In this document: positions 47,097 through 54,914 of the stretch, piece by piece
Numbering within the stretch: position 1 is the first letter of the stretch
How the letters are laid out: each line of letters begins with the position of its first letter
Source: Methylobacterium sp. Leaf99
Lineage (GTDB): Bacteria > Pseudomonadota > Alphaproteobacteria > Rhizobiales > Beijerinckiaceae
Direction of reading: 5' to 3'
NCBI RefSeq assembly: GCF_001422375.1
Contig: NZ_LMMU01000008.1
Location: 138,268 to 202,267 of the forward strand
DNA length: 64,000 nt
The notes under the pieces: model-generated
What the model saw: the letters and a program-made list of their open reading frames with translations, nothing else
Told to the model about the DNA's origin: nothing
Databases searched by the model: none
Position numbers and translations under genes: made by a program

Positions 47097-49393
47097 GACT
47101 GCATCTCCGCGATTGGGGGGGCCGTCCGCGCGGCGCCCTTCTCATCCTGCGCGGAGGGTTTGCCCTCCGGCGTCGTGTGCCCCGGGGGGGCTTTCTCCGG
47201 TGGAACTTGCGGCACGCGCATCCGCACGCGTCCGCCCCGTCCCTCGGGGTTGTCGTTCAGCTCGATCCCGCCACCGTGCTCTTCGAGCACCTTGCTGACG
47301 ATGGCGAGGCCGAGACCCGTCCCGCCCTCGCGGGTGGTCATATAGGGCTCGAGCAGGCGCTGGCGCCCCTCGGCGGGAAATCCCTTGCCGTTGTCCGTGA
47401 CTTCGATGACGGCGAAGCCCTCCTCCAGGACGAGACGCACGTCGACCCTACCCTTTCCGAGCTCGGCTTCCGGCACCGCCTGCACCGCCTCGACGGCGTT
47501 CTTGAGGATGTTGGTGATGGCCTGGGACAGCAGGCGGATGTCGAAGGCGGCAAACACCTTGTCCTCGCCGGCTTCCGCAAAGGTGAAGTCCATGTCCGGG
47601 TGCGCCACCCGCATCATGAACAAGTTCTGCCGCGTGATCTCGCTGAGATCGTTCTGGGCAATGGCGGGTTTCGGCATCCGGGCGAAGGACGAGAACTCGT
47701 CGACCATGCGCTTGATCTCGTCGACCTGGCGGATGATCGTCGCCGTGCACTGATCGAACACGTCCTTGTCCGCGACGATCACTTTTCCGTATTTGCGCCG
47801 GATGCGCTCGGCCGAGAGCTGGATCGGGGTGAGCGGGTTCTTGATCTCGTGGGCGATGCGGCGGGCGACATCGGCCCAGGCCGAGGTGCGCTGGGCCGAG
47901 ACGAGGTCGGTGATGTCGTCCAGCGTCACCACGAAGCCGCGGGCGCCGCCCTGCGCCTGCTCGCTCGTGACCCGGACCGTGACCGTGCGCTCGCGGCCGT
48001 CGCGGGTGAGCTGGATCTGCTGCTGCAGGGCGCGCTGGCGCCCCTCCCCGCCCTCGGGGAACAGGGGCGCCAGCTCGGGCACCGCCTGGATCAGGGGCTG
48101 GCCGACGATGGCTTCCGCCGTCAGCCCGAGGGTGCGCTCGACGGACGGGTTGGCGATGGTGACGCGCCCGCCCGCATCGACCCCGATGACGCCGGGCGAG
48201 ACGCCCGACAGCACCGCCTCGGTGAAGCGCCGGCGCCGGTCGATGAGGTCGCTCGCCGCCGTCAGGCCGTCGTGCTGGCGCCTGAGCTCCTGGGTCATCT
48301 TGTTGAAGCTCTCGGACAGGTGCGCGAGGTCGCCGTCGCTCTTCCGGGCCGGAACCTGGGCGTAGAAATTGCCCGACGCGACCTGATCGGCGGCATTGAT
48401 GAGCCGGCGGATGGGGGCCACGAAGCGGTTGGCGAAGTTCAGCCCGAACCACACCGCCGAGAGCAGGGCGATGAGGGCGATGAGCACGAAGACCGAGGCG
48501 AAGCTGATCTGGATCGAGCGCTTGAGGGAATCGTAGGTGAGGTACTCGGCCGCCGCCGCCCGCGACACGCCGGGGAACTCGATGGCGAGCTGGCTCACCT
48601 CGCGCTGGACCAGGAGCACGGCGCCGTCATAGGCGGTCATGCGGAACAGGGCGGCGAAGATCCGGCCCTCGCTCGGCACGAGGCAGATGGGATCGGTGGA
48701 TTTGGCCGCGTCCTCGAAGGCGGCGGCCGAGGGCAGGCGCCGGTCCTTCAGGGCCTCGATCTGGGCACGGGCCACCACGGTGTCGGGGCCGCGCATGATC
48801 TCGGCGACGGGCAGGCCCAGGGCCGTGGCCCGGGTGGTGAGGAAGCTCTCGAACCATTGCCGGTTCACGTCGAAGTTCGGCCGCGCCCGGGTGAGGTCGT
48901 CGGCGAGGATCCGGATCTCGCGGGCGAGGCTCTGGCACTGGTTCTCCTGATAGGCGTCGGCGACCTCGACGGATTTCAGCACCACGTCGCGGACCCGGTC
49001 GGTGAAGCCGAGCGACAGGCCCCGGTCGATGGTCACCGCCGCCACCACGGCGAGCAGCACGGTGGGCAGGATGGCGATGAGGGAGAACAGGCCGACGATG
49101 CGGGTGTGGAGCCGGGCCACCGCCGCGTTGGTGCGCCGCGCGTGCAGGAAGACCCGCGCCTCCCAGGCGATGATGACGATGAGGCCGAGGACGAGGACGA
49201 CGTTGATGCCGAGCAGGGTCAGCCCGACGGTGGGCGTCGGCGTCACCCGGATCACACCGGCCAGGATCAGGAAGGTGGCGATGGCCGAGACCAGGGCGGT
49301 GATCACCACCAGGGCCCCGACCCAGCCCGGCCCGCGCGGCGAAGGCTTCAGCGGGCCTGCCTCTGCGTCCGCTTCCGACGACGCTCCGGCCAT
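47093..49393 (-). CDS. ntrY: Membrane sensor kinase NtrY
   Basis: 766 residues from the ATG at 49393 with GGAGG eight bases upstream. Two N-terminal helices (VGALVVITALVSAIATFLIL; LLGINVVLVLGLIVIIAWEA), a third near residue 95, a periplasmic domain to about 310, another helix (SVFVLIALIALLSAVWFGL), HAMP, a PAS domain (GVSPGVIGVDAGGRVTIANP), the H-box [20 protein letters not shown] and HATPase motifs NILKNAVEAV, VTDNGKGFP and GGTGLGLAIVSKVL. It phosphorylates NtrX in response to redox or nitrogen status. The gene's 5' side is cut off from ntrBC by an unrelated segment. Confidence 0.96.
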   Translation of the reverse strand: MAGASSEADAEAGPLKPSPRGPGWVGALVVITALVSAIATFLILAGVIRVTPTPTVGLTLLGINVVLVLGLIVIIAWEARVFLHARRTNAAVARLHTRIVGLFSLIAILPTVLLAVVAAVTIDRGLSLGFTDRVRDVVLKSVEVADAYQENQCQSLAREIRILADDLTRARPNFDVNRQWFESFLTTRATALGLPVAEIMRGPDTVVARAQIEALKDRRLPSAAAFEDAAKSTDPICLVPSEGRIFAALFRMTAYDGAVLLVQREVSQLAIEFPGVSRAAAAEYLTYDSLKRSIQISFASVFVLIALIALLSAVWFGLNFANRFVAPIRRLINAADQVASGNFYAQVPARKSDGDLAHLSESFNKMTQELRRQHDGLTAASDLIDRRRRFTEAVLSGVSPGVIGVDAGGRVTIANPSVERTLGLTAEAIVGQPLIQAVPELAPLFPEGGEGRQRALQQQIQLTRDGRERTVTVRVTSEQAQGGARGFVVTLDDITDLVSAQRTSAWADVARRIAHEIKNPLTPIQLSAERIRRKYGKVIVADKDVFDQCTATIIRQVDEIKRMVDEFSSFARMPKPAIAQNDLSEITRQNLFMMRVAHPDMDFTFAEAGEDKVFAAFDIRLLSQAITNILKNAVEAVQAVPEAELGKGRVDVRLVLEEGFAVIEVTDNGKGFPAEGRQRLLEPYMTTREGGTGLGLAIVSKVLEEHGGGIELNDNPEGRGGRVRMRVPQVPPEKAPPGHTTPEGKPSAQDEKGAARTAPPIAEMQS

Positions 49394-49649
49394 GCCGGAC
49401 GCCTCCCTGGAACCCCTCGATGCCTTGAAACGCCGCAGCCACACCATGCGTGATGCATCGCCACAACAGTGTGGCGAAATTAATACGGATTGGGTCGGGG
49501 CGGACGCGGAAACAGGGAAGTGGGACATTCGACACCGGTCTCGGAGGCCCGTCCCCGCGAGGGCGATGCGGCTGCCCAATCGGCGTGCCGTCGGTTCTCG
49601 AATGCCACGATGTATCGGTGCAGGGCGCGACGGGCCGCATCTCCTGTTT

Positions 49650-49730
49650 GGGAGAGGGTTGGGGTGAGGGTGATGGATTCTCCGGAGAATTCGCACACCT
49701 CACCCCCGCCCTCTCCTTCCAGGAGAGGGC
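49650..49730. repeat. Intergenic palindromic repeat (GGGAGAGGG type)
   Basis: GGAGAGGGTTGGGGTGAGG pairs with CCTCACCCCCGCCCTCTCC across a loop, and GCCCTCTCCT-TCC-AGGAGAGGGC forms a second perfect hairpin at 49708-49730. This style of repeat is common in intergenic DNA of alphaproteobacteria. Confidence 0.75.
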
Positions 49731-49792
49731 AATCGCAGAGGGGGGCATGCGTTTGGATCGGCCCTTGCCCCTTCGTGCAGTGCGTCTGCGCG

Positions 49793-49888
49793 CATCCCCC
49801 TCTCCCCGCTTGCGGGGAGAGGGCCGCAGGCACCCCGTCGTGCCTGCGGCGAGCGAAGGCGAAGCCGCAGCGAAGGTGAGGGGGCTGC
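49793..49888. repeat. Intergenic palindromic repeat (CCCTCTCCCCGC type)
   Basis: CCCTCTCCCCGC-TT-GCGGGGAGAGGG is a perfect 12-bp hairpin. It is followed by CCGCAGGCAC-N6-GTGCCTGCGG and closed by CCCCCTC / GAGGGGG outer arms. It is a multi-hairpin repeat of the kind dispersed through many alphaproteobacterial genomes. Confidence 0.8.
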
Positions 49889-50073
49889 GTCGGAGGAGCC
49901 TCTTCCGGCGAGGGGATGCGCACCGGAAACTCCACTTCTTCGACGACGCCCTTCGGCGGCGGCTTCAGACCGCGACCATCATCTGCAATCGCCCTGCCTT
50001 CCAGGACAGGGGAGCCGTGCTTCCGGCGCGATAGGTGACGAACGAGCGCCTGCGAAGGGGACTCCGTCCCGTT

Positions 50074-50340
50074 TCACACCAACCGCGGAGGATGGCGTAC
50101 CGGCTCTCGCGCCGGTATTCCCCAATCGACGCCCCCCAGGGCCACGAACCGGGCCCGGATGCGCTCGTAGAGATTGCCGGGTTGGCGTTCGCCCGGCTCG
50201 TCGAGGGCGTCCTGCAGGATGCGGCGGGCTTCCGCCTGCATGGACTGACCGTTTCGGACGGCGCGCACGCGCAACCGTTCCTTCAACCCCGGATCGAGGT
50301 TGCGGATCGTGAGGCTGTCCTGAGTGGCACGCGGCGGCAT
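50074..50340 (-). CDS. FitA-like ribbon-helix-helix antitoxin, no adjacent toxin
   Basis: 88 residues from the ATG at 50340 (frame open to 50484). SLTIRNLDPGLKERLRVRAV then GQSMQAEARRILQDALDEP is the Arc/FitA ribbon-helix-helix pattern, and LYERIRARFVALGGVDWGIP with REPVRHPPRLV matches the FitA tail that binds the PIN toxin. In FitAB systems the toxin gene follows directly. Here the downstream DNA (below 50074) contains only hairpin repeats and no PIN-domain frame. It is therefore an orphan antitoxin or the remains of a TA pair. Confidence 0.75.
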   Translation of the reverse strand: MPPRATQDSLTIRNLDPGLKERLRVRAVRNGQSMQAEARRILQDALDEPGERQPGNLYERIRARFVALGGVDWGIPAREPVRHPPRLV

Positions 50341-50471
50341 TGGCGCAGTCTCGACGACGGTGGCGGATCGAGCAAGGGGGATCGGGCGAGGCACGAACCC
50401 TGCCTTCCGTCCGGCCATCGACCCGCGTCGAAAATACATTATCCTCGCACCATCCCATCCCAGAGACCCCC

Positions 50472-52070
50472 ATGCCCGACACACCCGTCTTCGCGACCGC
50501 CGCCGTGGCCGCGCCCCACCAGCTTGCGGCGCGCGCCGGCCAGCACGTCCTCGCGCAGGGCGGCAACGCCATCGAGGCCATGGCGGCCATGGCGGCGACC
50601 ATCGCGGTGGTCTACCCGCACATGAACGGCATCGGCGGCGACGGGTTCTGGCTCGTGCGCGAGCGCGGGGGCCGTGTGCGCGGCATCGAGGCGTGCGGCC
50701 CGGCCGGGTCCCACGCCACGATTCCGCGCTACCGGAGCAAGGGCTACGACGTGCTGCCGTCGCGGGGCGCCGACGCGGCGCTGACGGTCGCCGGCGCCAT
50801 CGGCGGCTGGGCGCTGGCCCTCGATCTCGCCAAGGCCCTCGGCGGGCGCCTGCCCCTGGAGACCCTGCTGGCGGACGCGATCCGACACGCCCGCGACGGC
50901 GTCGCGGTCTCGCCCTCGGAGGCCCGCTACGTCCCCAAGGAGATCGACACCCTCCACGACCAGCCGAACTTCTCGAAGACGTTCCTCGATGACGGCAAGC
51001 CGTATGCGGCGGGGGCCATCCGCCGCCTGCCGGCCCTGGCCGACACCCTGGCCCAGCTCGCCCATGCCGGCCTCGACGACTTCTACCGGGGCGACCTCGG
51101 CCGCGAGATCGCCGCCGACCTCGCCGACCTCGGGTCGCCGGTGACCCGGGCCGATCTCGAGGCCTACGCCCCGCGCGAGCGCAAGCCCCTGACCCTGCGC
51201 CGGCGCGATGCCACGCTCTACAATTTCCCGCCGCCGACTCAAGGCATCGCCGCCCTGCTGATCCTCGGGATCTTCGACCGGCTCAAGATCACCCGGCCCG
51301 AGACCACGGCGCATTATCACGGGCTCATCGAGGCGACGAAGCGCGCCTTCGCCATCCGCGATTCCATCGTCACCGACTTCGACCGGCTCACCGTCGATCC
51401 CGACAGTTTCCTCGACGCCGCCCGCCTCGACCGCGAGGCCGCCGCCATCGACCTGCGCCGGGCCGCCACCCTGCCCCTGCGCAATCCCGGCGAGGGCGAC
51501 ACCGTGTGGATGGGGGCCATCGACAAGGACGGAGTCGCCGTCTCCTACATCCAGTCGATCTACTGGGAGTACGGCTCCGGCGTGGTGCTGCCGAAGACCG
51601 GCATCCACTGGCAGAACCGCGGCACCTCGTTCTCCCTCGACACGGATGCGGTGAACCCCCTGGAGCCCGGCCGGCGCCCGTTCCACACCCTGATTCCGGC
51701 GCTGGCCGCCTTCGACGACGGCCGGGTGATGGCCTACGGCTCCATGGGCGGCGACGGCCAGCCCCAGTTCCAGGCCCAGATCTTCGCCCGCTACGCCGAT
51801 TACGGCATGGACCCGGCCGCCGCCGTCGATGCGCCGCGCCTGCTCTACGGCCGGACCTGGGGGGCGGAATCCCTTACGGTGAAGGTCGAGGACCGGTTCG
51901 ATCCCGCCTGCATCGCCGCACTCCGCTCCATGGGCCACGCGGTGGAGGAACTCGGCGGCGCCTACATCGATTCGCTGGGCCACGCCGGCATGCTGGTGCG
52001 CCACCCCGGCAACGGCCGCATCGAGGCGGTGCACGATCCGCGCTCGGACGGCGGGTCGGAAGGGCTGTAG
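50472..52070 (+). CDS. Gamma-glutamyltransferase-family protein (Ntn hydrolase)
   Basis: 532 residues from the ATG at 50472. There is no signal peptide, so it is cytoplasmic unlike the classical periplasmic GGT. Family pattern: VAAPHQLAARAGQHVLAQGG, then MNGIGGDGFWLVRERGGRVR, the central LADLGSPVTRADLEAYAPRE, LYNFPPPTQGIAALLILGIF and the autoprocessing region GEGDTVWMGAIDKDGVAVSY with the presumed nucleophilic Thr, followed by SIYWEYGSGVVLPKTGIHWQ. The C-terminal half has MAYGSMGGDGQPQFQAQIF. It probably hydrolyses or transfers gamma-glutamyl or related amide groups. The leaderless form is found in oxamate/cephalosporin-acylase-like relatives, so substrate is open. Confidence 0.88.
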   Translation: MPDTPVFATAAVAAPHQLAARAGQHVLAQGGNAIEAMAAMAATIAVVYPHMNGIGGDGFWLVRERGGRVRGIEACGPAGSHATIPRYRSKGYDVLPSRGADAALTVAGAIGGWALALDLAKALGGRLPLETLLADAIRHARDGVAVSPSEARYVPKEIDTLHDQPNFSKTFLDDGKPYAAGAIRRLPALADTLAQLAHAGLDDFYRGDLGREIAADLADLGSPVTRADLEAYAPRERKPLTLRRRDATLYNFPPPTQGIAALLILGIFDRLKITRPETTAHYHGLIEATKRAFAIRDSIVTDFDRLTVDPDSFLDAARLDREAAAIDLRRAATLPLRNPGEGDTVWMGAIDKDGVAVSYIQSIYWEYGSGVVLPKTGIHWQNRGTSFSLDTDAVNPLEPGRRPFHTLIPALAAFDDGRVMAYGSMGGDGQPQFQAQIFARYADYGMDPAAAVDAPRLLYGRTWGAESLTVKVEDRFDPACIAALRSMGHAVEELGGAYIDSLGHAGMLVRHPGNGRIEAVHDPRSDGGSEGL

Positions 52071-52109
52071 ACGTAGGCACGGCGCTTTTCGCGCCCGAAG
52101 GAAGAGCAC

Positions 52110-52982
52110 GTGGCCGCATCCGACCAGACTCAGAGCGACTATTGGAACGGCGATGCGGGCGCGCGCTGGGCGCGCCATCAGGCGACCTTCGACCGGGTGT
52201 TCACGCCGCTCACCGAGCGCCTGTTCGCCCGGGCCGCCCTTCGTCCCGGCGACGCCGTGCTCGATGTCGGCTGCGGCGCCGGTGCCACGACCCTGCGGGC
52301 CGCCGACGCCGTCGGCCCGTCCGGCCGCGTCACCGCCGCCGACGTCTCGGCGCCCCTCCTCGCCGTCACCGCCCGGCGGGCGGCGGACCGTCCGCCGGGC
52401 GGCGCCCGCATCGACATCGTCGAGGCCGACGCGCAGACGCATGCCTTCGCGGACGGCGCGTTCGCGCATCTGATCTCGCGCTTCGGGATCATGTTCTTCG
52501 ACGATTCCACCACCGCCTTCGCCAACCTCCGCCGCGCCCTGCGGCCGGAGGGCCGGCTGACATGCCTGTGCTGGCGGCCCCTGACGGAGAACGCCTGGAT
52601 CGCCGAACCCCTCGGCCTCATCCGCGCCCTCGTGCCGGAGCCCGAGCCGACCCCGCCCGACGCGCCCGGCCCGTTCCGCTTCGCGGACGCCGAACGCCTG
52701 CGCGCCATCCTCGCCGCCGCCGGTTTTCGCGAGATCGCCTTCGCCCCCGTGGACGAGGATCTGGTGCTCGGCCACTCCGAGACCGGAAGCGCCCGCGCGG
52801 CGGCCGAGGCGGCGGCGGGCTTCGCCCTCGATCTCGGGCCGGCCTCCCGCCTCGTGCGCGACCAGCCGCCCGCGATCCGCGAGCGCGCTTATGACCTGGT
52901 CCTGCGGGATTTCGAGACCCGTGCCGTGGACGGGCGCGTGCGCCTCGCCGCCGCCTGCTGGCTCGTCACCGCCACCCGCTGA
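52110..52982 (+). CDS. Class I SAM-dependent methyltransferase
   Basis: 290 residues, GTG start at 52110 with AAGGAAGAG upstream. Motif I is DAVLDVGCGAGATTLRAADA near residue 50, followed by RVTAADVSAPLLAVTARRAA (acidic ribose-binding end), and the motif IV-like region LISRFGIMFFDDSTTAFANL with RRALRPEGRLTCLCWRPL. The N-terminus YWNGDAGARWARHQATFDR resembles Methyltransf-11/25 type small-molecule methylases. Substrate unknown. It lies 39 bp after the GGT-family gene and may form an operon with it, while a separate sigma-54 promoter begins the next gene. Confidence 0.88.
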   Translation: MAASDQTQSDYWNGDAGARWARHQATFDRVFTPLTERLFARAALRPGDAVLDVGCGAGATTLRAADAVGPSGRVTAADVSAPLLAVTARRAADRPPGGARIDIVEADAQTHAFADGAFAHLISRFGIMFFDDSTTAFANLRRALRPEGRLTCLCWRPLTENAWIAEPLGLIRALVPEPEPTPPDAPGPFRFADAERLRAILAAAGFREIAFAPVDEDLVLGHSETGSARAAAEAAAGFALDLGPASRLVRDQPPAIRERAYDLVLRDFETRAVDGRVRLAAACWLVTATR

Positions 52983-52987
52983 CATCT

Positions 52988-53003
52988 GGCACGGCGTATG
53001 CGT
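52988..53003 (+). promoter_or_regulatory. Sigma-54 promoter candidate for the OFA-type transporter
   Basis: TGGCACGGCGTATGCG matches TGGCACG-N4-TTGCW except for one position of the TTGC block. GG (52989) and GC (53001) are exactly 10 bases apart. The start would be near 53013, 17 bases before the ATG at 53030. It lies five bases after the methyltransferase stop. Confidence 0.6.
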
Positions 53004-53029
53004 AGGGCACTCCGCTTCAGGAGTGTATT

Positions 53030-54304
53030 ATGGATACGACCAGGTCTCGCCACCGCTGGCTGCAACTCGGCCTCGGCCTCGTCGCCATGATGGCGATCTC
53101 CAGTCCGCAATACGTGTGGACCCTCTTCACCAAGCCCCTGATGGCGACGACGGGCGCGACGCTCGCCGCCATCCAGGTGACCTTCACCCTCGTCATCGTC
53201 CTGCAGACGTTCTTCTCCCCGGTGCAGGGCTACCTCATCGAGCGGTTCAGCCCGAAGGTGATGATCGCGCTCGGCGCCGCCCTGTCGGGCCTCGGCTGGG
53301 TGCTGGCCGCCCGCGTCGACAGCCTGTGGGGCCTCTACGCCACCTACGGCCTGTTCTGCGGCCTCGGCACCGGCATCGTCTACGTGGGCATCGTCGGCCT
53401 GATGGTGAAGTGGTTCCCCGACCGGCGCGGCTTCGCCGTCGGCGTGGTCGCGGCCGGCTACGGCATGGGCGCCCTGCTCACCACCTTCCCGATCACCAAC
53501 ATGATGGCGGCCTCGGGCTACCGCGAGACCCTGACCACCTTCGGCATCATCCTCGGCATCGTCGGCGTGCTCGCCGCCCTCGGCCTGCGGGCGCCCCGCC
53601 CCGGCGAGGCCCTGCCGGCCCCGGCCCGCAACCTCTCCACCTGCGTCCACGACACGGCGCCGCGGGAGATGCTGCGCACGCCTCTGTTCTGGCTGATGTT
53701 CGTGATGATGACGATGATGTCCACGGGCGGCCTCATGGTGGTGGCGCAGTTCGCCTCCTTCGCCCGCGATTTCGGCGTCGCCGACGCCATCGTGTTCGGC
53801 TTCGCCGCCCTCCCCTTCGCGTTGACCTTCGACCGCATCACCAACGGCCTGACCCGCCCGTTCTTCGGCTGGGTCTCCGACCGCATCGGCCGCGAGAAGA
53901 CCATGGCCATCGCGTTCGCGGCCGAGGCCGTCGCCATCGCGCTGATGCTGGTGTTCCGCGAGAACGCCTACGCCTTCGCCCTGCTGTCGGGCGTGGTGTT
54001 CTTCGCCTGGGGCGAGATCTTCTCCCTGTTCCCGTCGCTCCTCACCGACACCTTCGGCACCAAGCACGCCACGACGAATTACGGCTTCCTCTACATGGCC
54101 CAGGGCGTCGGGTCGCTGCTGGGCGGCCCCGTCGCGGCGATGATCTACGCCGCGCAGGGCTCGTGGATTCCCGTGTTCAGCATCGCCATCGGCCTCGACC
54201 TCGTCACGGCGGCCCTGGCCTGGTTCGTCCTGCGCCCCATGCGGCGCGAGTGGCTCGGCCTCGGCGGCGCGCCGGTGCCGGCGGGCAAGCCCGCCCTCGC
54301 TTGA
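53030..54304 (+). CDS. MFS transporter, OFA (oxalate/formate antiporter) family
   Basis: 424 residues, ATG at 53030 with AGGAG six bases upstream. Twelve hydrophobic segments are visible. N-terminal SPQYVWTLFTKPLMATTGAT and QVTFTLVIVLQTFFSPVQGY fit OFA proteins; the first long loop has GLMVKWFPDRRGFAVGVVAA, the family's typical 'WFPDRRG' motif. Later FGWVSDRIGREKTMAIAFAA repeats the MFS motif A and TKHATTNYGFLYMAQGVGSL is a strong OFA signature. It likely exchanges dicarboxylates such as oxalate and formate or related anions. It is preceded by a sigma-54-type promoter and followed by a GC hairpin. Confidence 0.92.
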   Translation: MDTTRSRHRWLQLGLGLVAMMAISSPQYVWTLFTKPLMATTGATLAAIQVTFTLVIVLQTFFSPVQGYLIERFSPKVMIALGAALSGLGWVLAARVDSLWGLYATYGLFCGLGTGIVYVGIVGLMVKWFPDRRGFAVGVVAAGYGMGALLTTFPITNMMAASGYRETLTTFGIILGIVGVLAALGLRAPRPGEALPAPARNLSTCVHDTAPREMLRTPLFWLMFVMMTMMSTGGLMVVAQFASFARDFGVADAIVFGFAALPFALTFDRITNGLTRPFFGWVSDRIGREKTMAIAFAAEAVAIALMLVFRENAYAFALLSGVVFFAWGEIFSLFPSLLTDTFGTKHATTNYGFLYMAQGVGSLLGGPVAAMIYAAQGSWIPVFSIAIGLDLVTAALAWFVLRPMRREWLGLGGAPVPAGKPALA

Positions 54305-54315
54305 GGCGCCGGCGG

Positions 54316-54374
54316 TCCCGAACGCGGCGTTCGGGACGGGGAACGCGAGACGGCGGGGCGCCAGGCCCCGCCGT
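54316..54374 (+). terminator. Tandem GC hairpins after the transporter gene
   Basis: TCCCGAACG-CGG-CGTTCGGGA (54316-54336) and ACGGCGGGG-N7-CCCCGCCGT (54350-54374) are two perfect stems 12 bases beyond the stop. The last is followed by a T-rich TCGTCGTTTC. They plausibly terminate the transporter mRNA. Confidence 0.55.
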
Positions 54375-54404
54375 TCGTCGTTTCAGGTGCCGATGGCCTC
54401 GGGC

Positions 54405-54533
54405 TCAAAGTCCGAGCAGGGCCTGGGACGCACCGATGAGGGTGAAGATCAGCCCGCCCATGAAGGCGATGGCCATGGCGTAGGAGAACCCCCTCCAGAT
54501 CAGGGAGACCGCCTTGAAGGACCGGCTCAGCAA
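54405..54533 (-). CDS. Possible 42-residue single-pass membrane protein
   Basis: TTG start at 54533, overlapping the stop of the upstream secreted-protein gene (TTGCTGA), a setting for termination-reinitiation. The product LSRSFKAVSLIWRGFSYAMA then IAFMGGLIFTLIGASQALLG is one long hydrophobic helix with a basic N-terminus. No family is known to me. The protein-like hydrophobic pattern and exact coupling to the upstream gene are the only support; no Shine-Dalgarno is seen. Confidence 0.4.
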   Translation of the reverse strand: MLSRSFKAVSLIWRGFSYAMAIAFMGGLIFTLIGASQALLGL

Positions 54534-54784
54534 CGGTTGCCGCCCGCGGTCTGGCCGTACTGCTTGACCGGGAAGTTCTGCTGATTGGCATTGCCCTCGG
54601 CGGCCGAGCTCATCGGACAGTTCAGGGGCGAGCGGCTGCGCGGGGCGGCGTAGACCGTGCCGGTGGTCTCGATGTCATTGGCGAACCCGGTGTAACGGGT
54701 CGGGCGGTCGAAGGCCATCGCGGACGAGATCGAAGCAGCGCCAAGGACAAGGGCGGCGGTGGCGGCGGCGATACGGGTCATCAT
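54527..54784 (-). CDS. Small secreted protein of unknown function
   Basis: 85 residues from the ATG at 54784; a second ATG three bases later is equally possible. The signal peptide MTRIAAATAALVLGAASISS ends at AMA, and the mature ~60 residues (FDRPTRYTGFANDIETTGTV; NANQQNFPVKQYGQTAGGNR) contain two cysteines, one at the extreme C-terminus. GGAG is 13 bases upstream. Function unknown; periplasmic or secreted. It lies downstream of the cyclase gene in opposite phase with its own start region. Confidence 0.7.
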   Translation of the reverse strand: MMTRIAAATAALVLGAASISSAMAFDRPTRYTGFANDIETTGTVYAAPRSRSPLNCPMSSAAEGNANQQNFPVKQYGQTAGGNRC

Positions 54785-54914
54785 AATGGTCTTTAAGCTC
54801 CTCTGCAGTACAGTCCGGCGATCCGGTCCGTCTCTCCTGCGTCTGATACTGATATAGGGAGCCCTCGGCCGGCAGGACGTGTCGCGCCGCACCTGGCAAC
54901 GGGGATTAAGGGCG

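Larger units (their letters stand above)
49394..50073. other. Intergenic region with hairpin repeats upstream of ntrY
   Basis: About 680 bp without a recognisable gene. It holds two different palindromic repeats (listed separately). Confidence 0.5.

Noticed and set aside
50439..52985. 848-codon minus-strand frame opposite the GGT-family and methyltransferase genes
   Set aside because: It has no ribosome binding site, no domain and shadow-type composition. The plus-strand genes have clear family motifs.
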